A DNA stretch of 64,000 nucleotides. Source: Gammaproteobacteria bacterium. Lineage in GTDB: Bacteria; Pseudomonadota; Gammaproteobacteria; HTCC5015. Location of the stretch: contig JANQRI010000005.1 of the NCBI GenBank assembly GCA_028284675.1, forward strand, positions 62,001 to 126,000, given 5' to 3'. The translations under genes and the position numbers were made by a program. Numbering within the stretch: the first letter of the stretch is position 1; every line of letters begins with the position of its first letter. Under the pieces are notes generated by a model that was not told the DNA's origin, did not search any database, and saw nothing but the letters and a program-made list of their open reading frames with translations. Positions 63,747 to 64,000 of the stretch are shown piece by piece.

Positions 63747-64000
63747 TATTTGATAGCAGCGGTGCCTGATATGCCAGACACGGCCTGGTAGAAAATATCG
63801 GTTAGCCCTGAGTATTTACGTTTTTCCTTAAGGGATATTTTTTTGAGGCTAAACCAAATGAGTTGTTTCACTGTTTCATGAAAGGCTTTGGTTTCTGTTT
63901 TTCCAGGTATTTCAATAATTTATTTCGGTCATCGCCGCTTGGTCATCGCGGTTTAATGATGTGTTTAGGTCCGGCCCGATGCAGCGATTGGTTTGCAAGT
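63747..64000. repeat. Direct repeat of about 250 bp, copy 2 (runs to the window edge)
   Basis: Second copy of 61996-62244 and still matching at the last base, so it continues beyond the window. Confidence 0.85.
63752..63815 (-). pseudogene. N-terminal remnant of a REP-associated (Y1) transposase, copy 2
   Basis: On the minus strand the frame reads LRANRYFLPGRVWHIRHRCY after an ATA codon placed where copy 1 also has ATA. It stops matching transposase after about 21 residues, at the repeat border. Only the first tenth of a normal transposase is present. Confidence 0.6.

Noticed and set aside
61996..64000. Integron cassette array with attC sites
   Set aside because: Repeats flank a gene, but I find no paired GTTRRRY-type core sites or attC fold. 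The repeats instead encode a transposase start.

Overview
The window comes from a gammaproteobacterium. It carries a complete gammaproteobacterial-type division and cell-wall (dcw) cluster, an adjoining lpxC, dciA, M23 peptidase, secA, argJ, Nudix block, a gammaproteobacterial RNase P RNA and a meso-diaminopimelate-type MurE. I cannot name a genus from the sequence alone. Most of the window has moderate GC. The stretch from about 59,400 to 63,750 is visibly richer in A+T and looks acquired.

Layout: (1) 1-16,512 holds the end of a giant DUF11-repeat surface protein that starts before the window. It is overlapped by a 1,750-residue outer-membrane protein with three OmpA-like domains followed by a beta-barrel-like region. 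(2) 16,627-19,706 holds DUF427, a secreted hypothetical protein, dusA and a methyltransferase. (3) 19,762-20,112 is rnpB. (4) 20,295-38,195 is the dcw cluster, mraZ to ftsZ, sixteen genes with tiny gaps or overlaps. It is preceded by a clear promoter and a four-repeat MraZ operator. (5) 38,292-46,032 holds lpxC with its own promoter and a leader hairpin, convergent dciA, an M23 peptidase, secA, argJ and a Nudix-ThiE-like fusion. (6) 46,165-52,440 holds three tandem paralogues. Each combines EF-hand-like calcium loops, Pro/Ala/Gln-rich linkers and a nearly identical 105-residue module that resembles an extended LysM domain. A 62-bp element is repeated upstream of the first two. (7) 52,477-57,769 holds an aldehyde dehydrogenase, serS, an EAL phosphodiesterase, a small two-helix membrane protein and a YccA/Bax-inhibitor-type protein.

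(8) 58,031-58,903 holds an intact tRNA-Ser(UGA) flanked by broken tRNA-Ser copies. Small palindromic elements interrupt the copies, repeatedly at the same T-loop position (GTTCGA|AT) and once in the D-loop. The elements share two hairpins with GGA in the loop, and one matches the CsrA binding consensus. (9) 59,081-64,000 is an accessory island with a small unknown gene and an AbiEi/AbiEii type IV toxin-antitoxin pair. The pair sits behind two perfect 39-43 bp palindromes with a common core. Downstream are remnants of REP-associated (Y1) transposases in two direct repeats of about 250 bp, which flank a gene of unknown function. Its N-terminal region has a Cys/His arrangement reminiscent of CheD/CNF-type deamidases.

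The most unusual parts are the tRNA-targeted palindromic elements (8), the EF-hand/LysM-like triplet (6), the AbiE operator architecture and the transposase-remnant-flanked gene (9). The core clusters are ordinary and their functions are secure.
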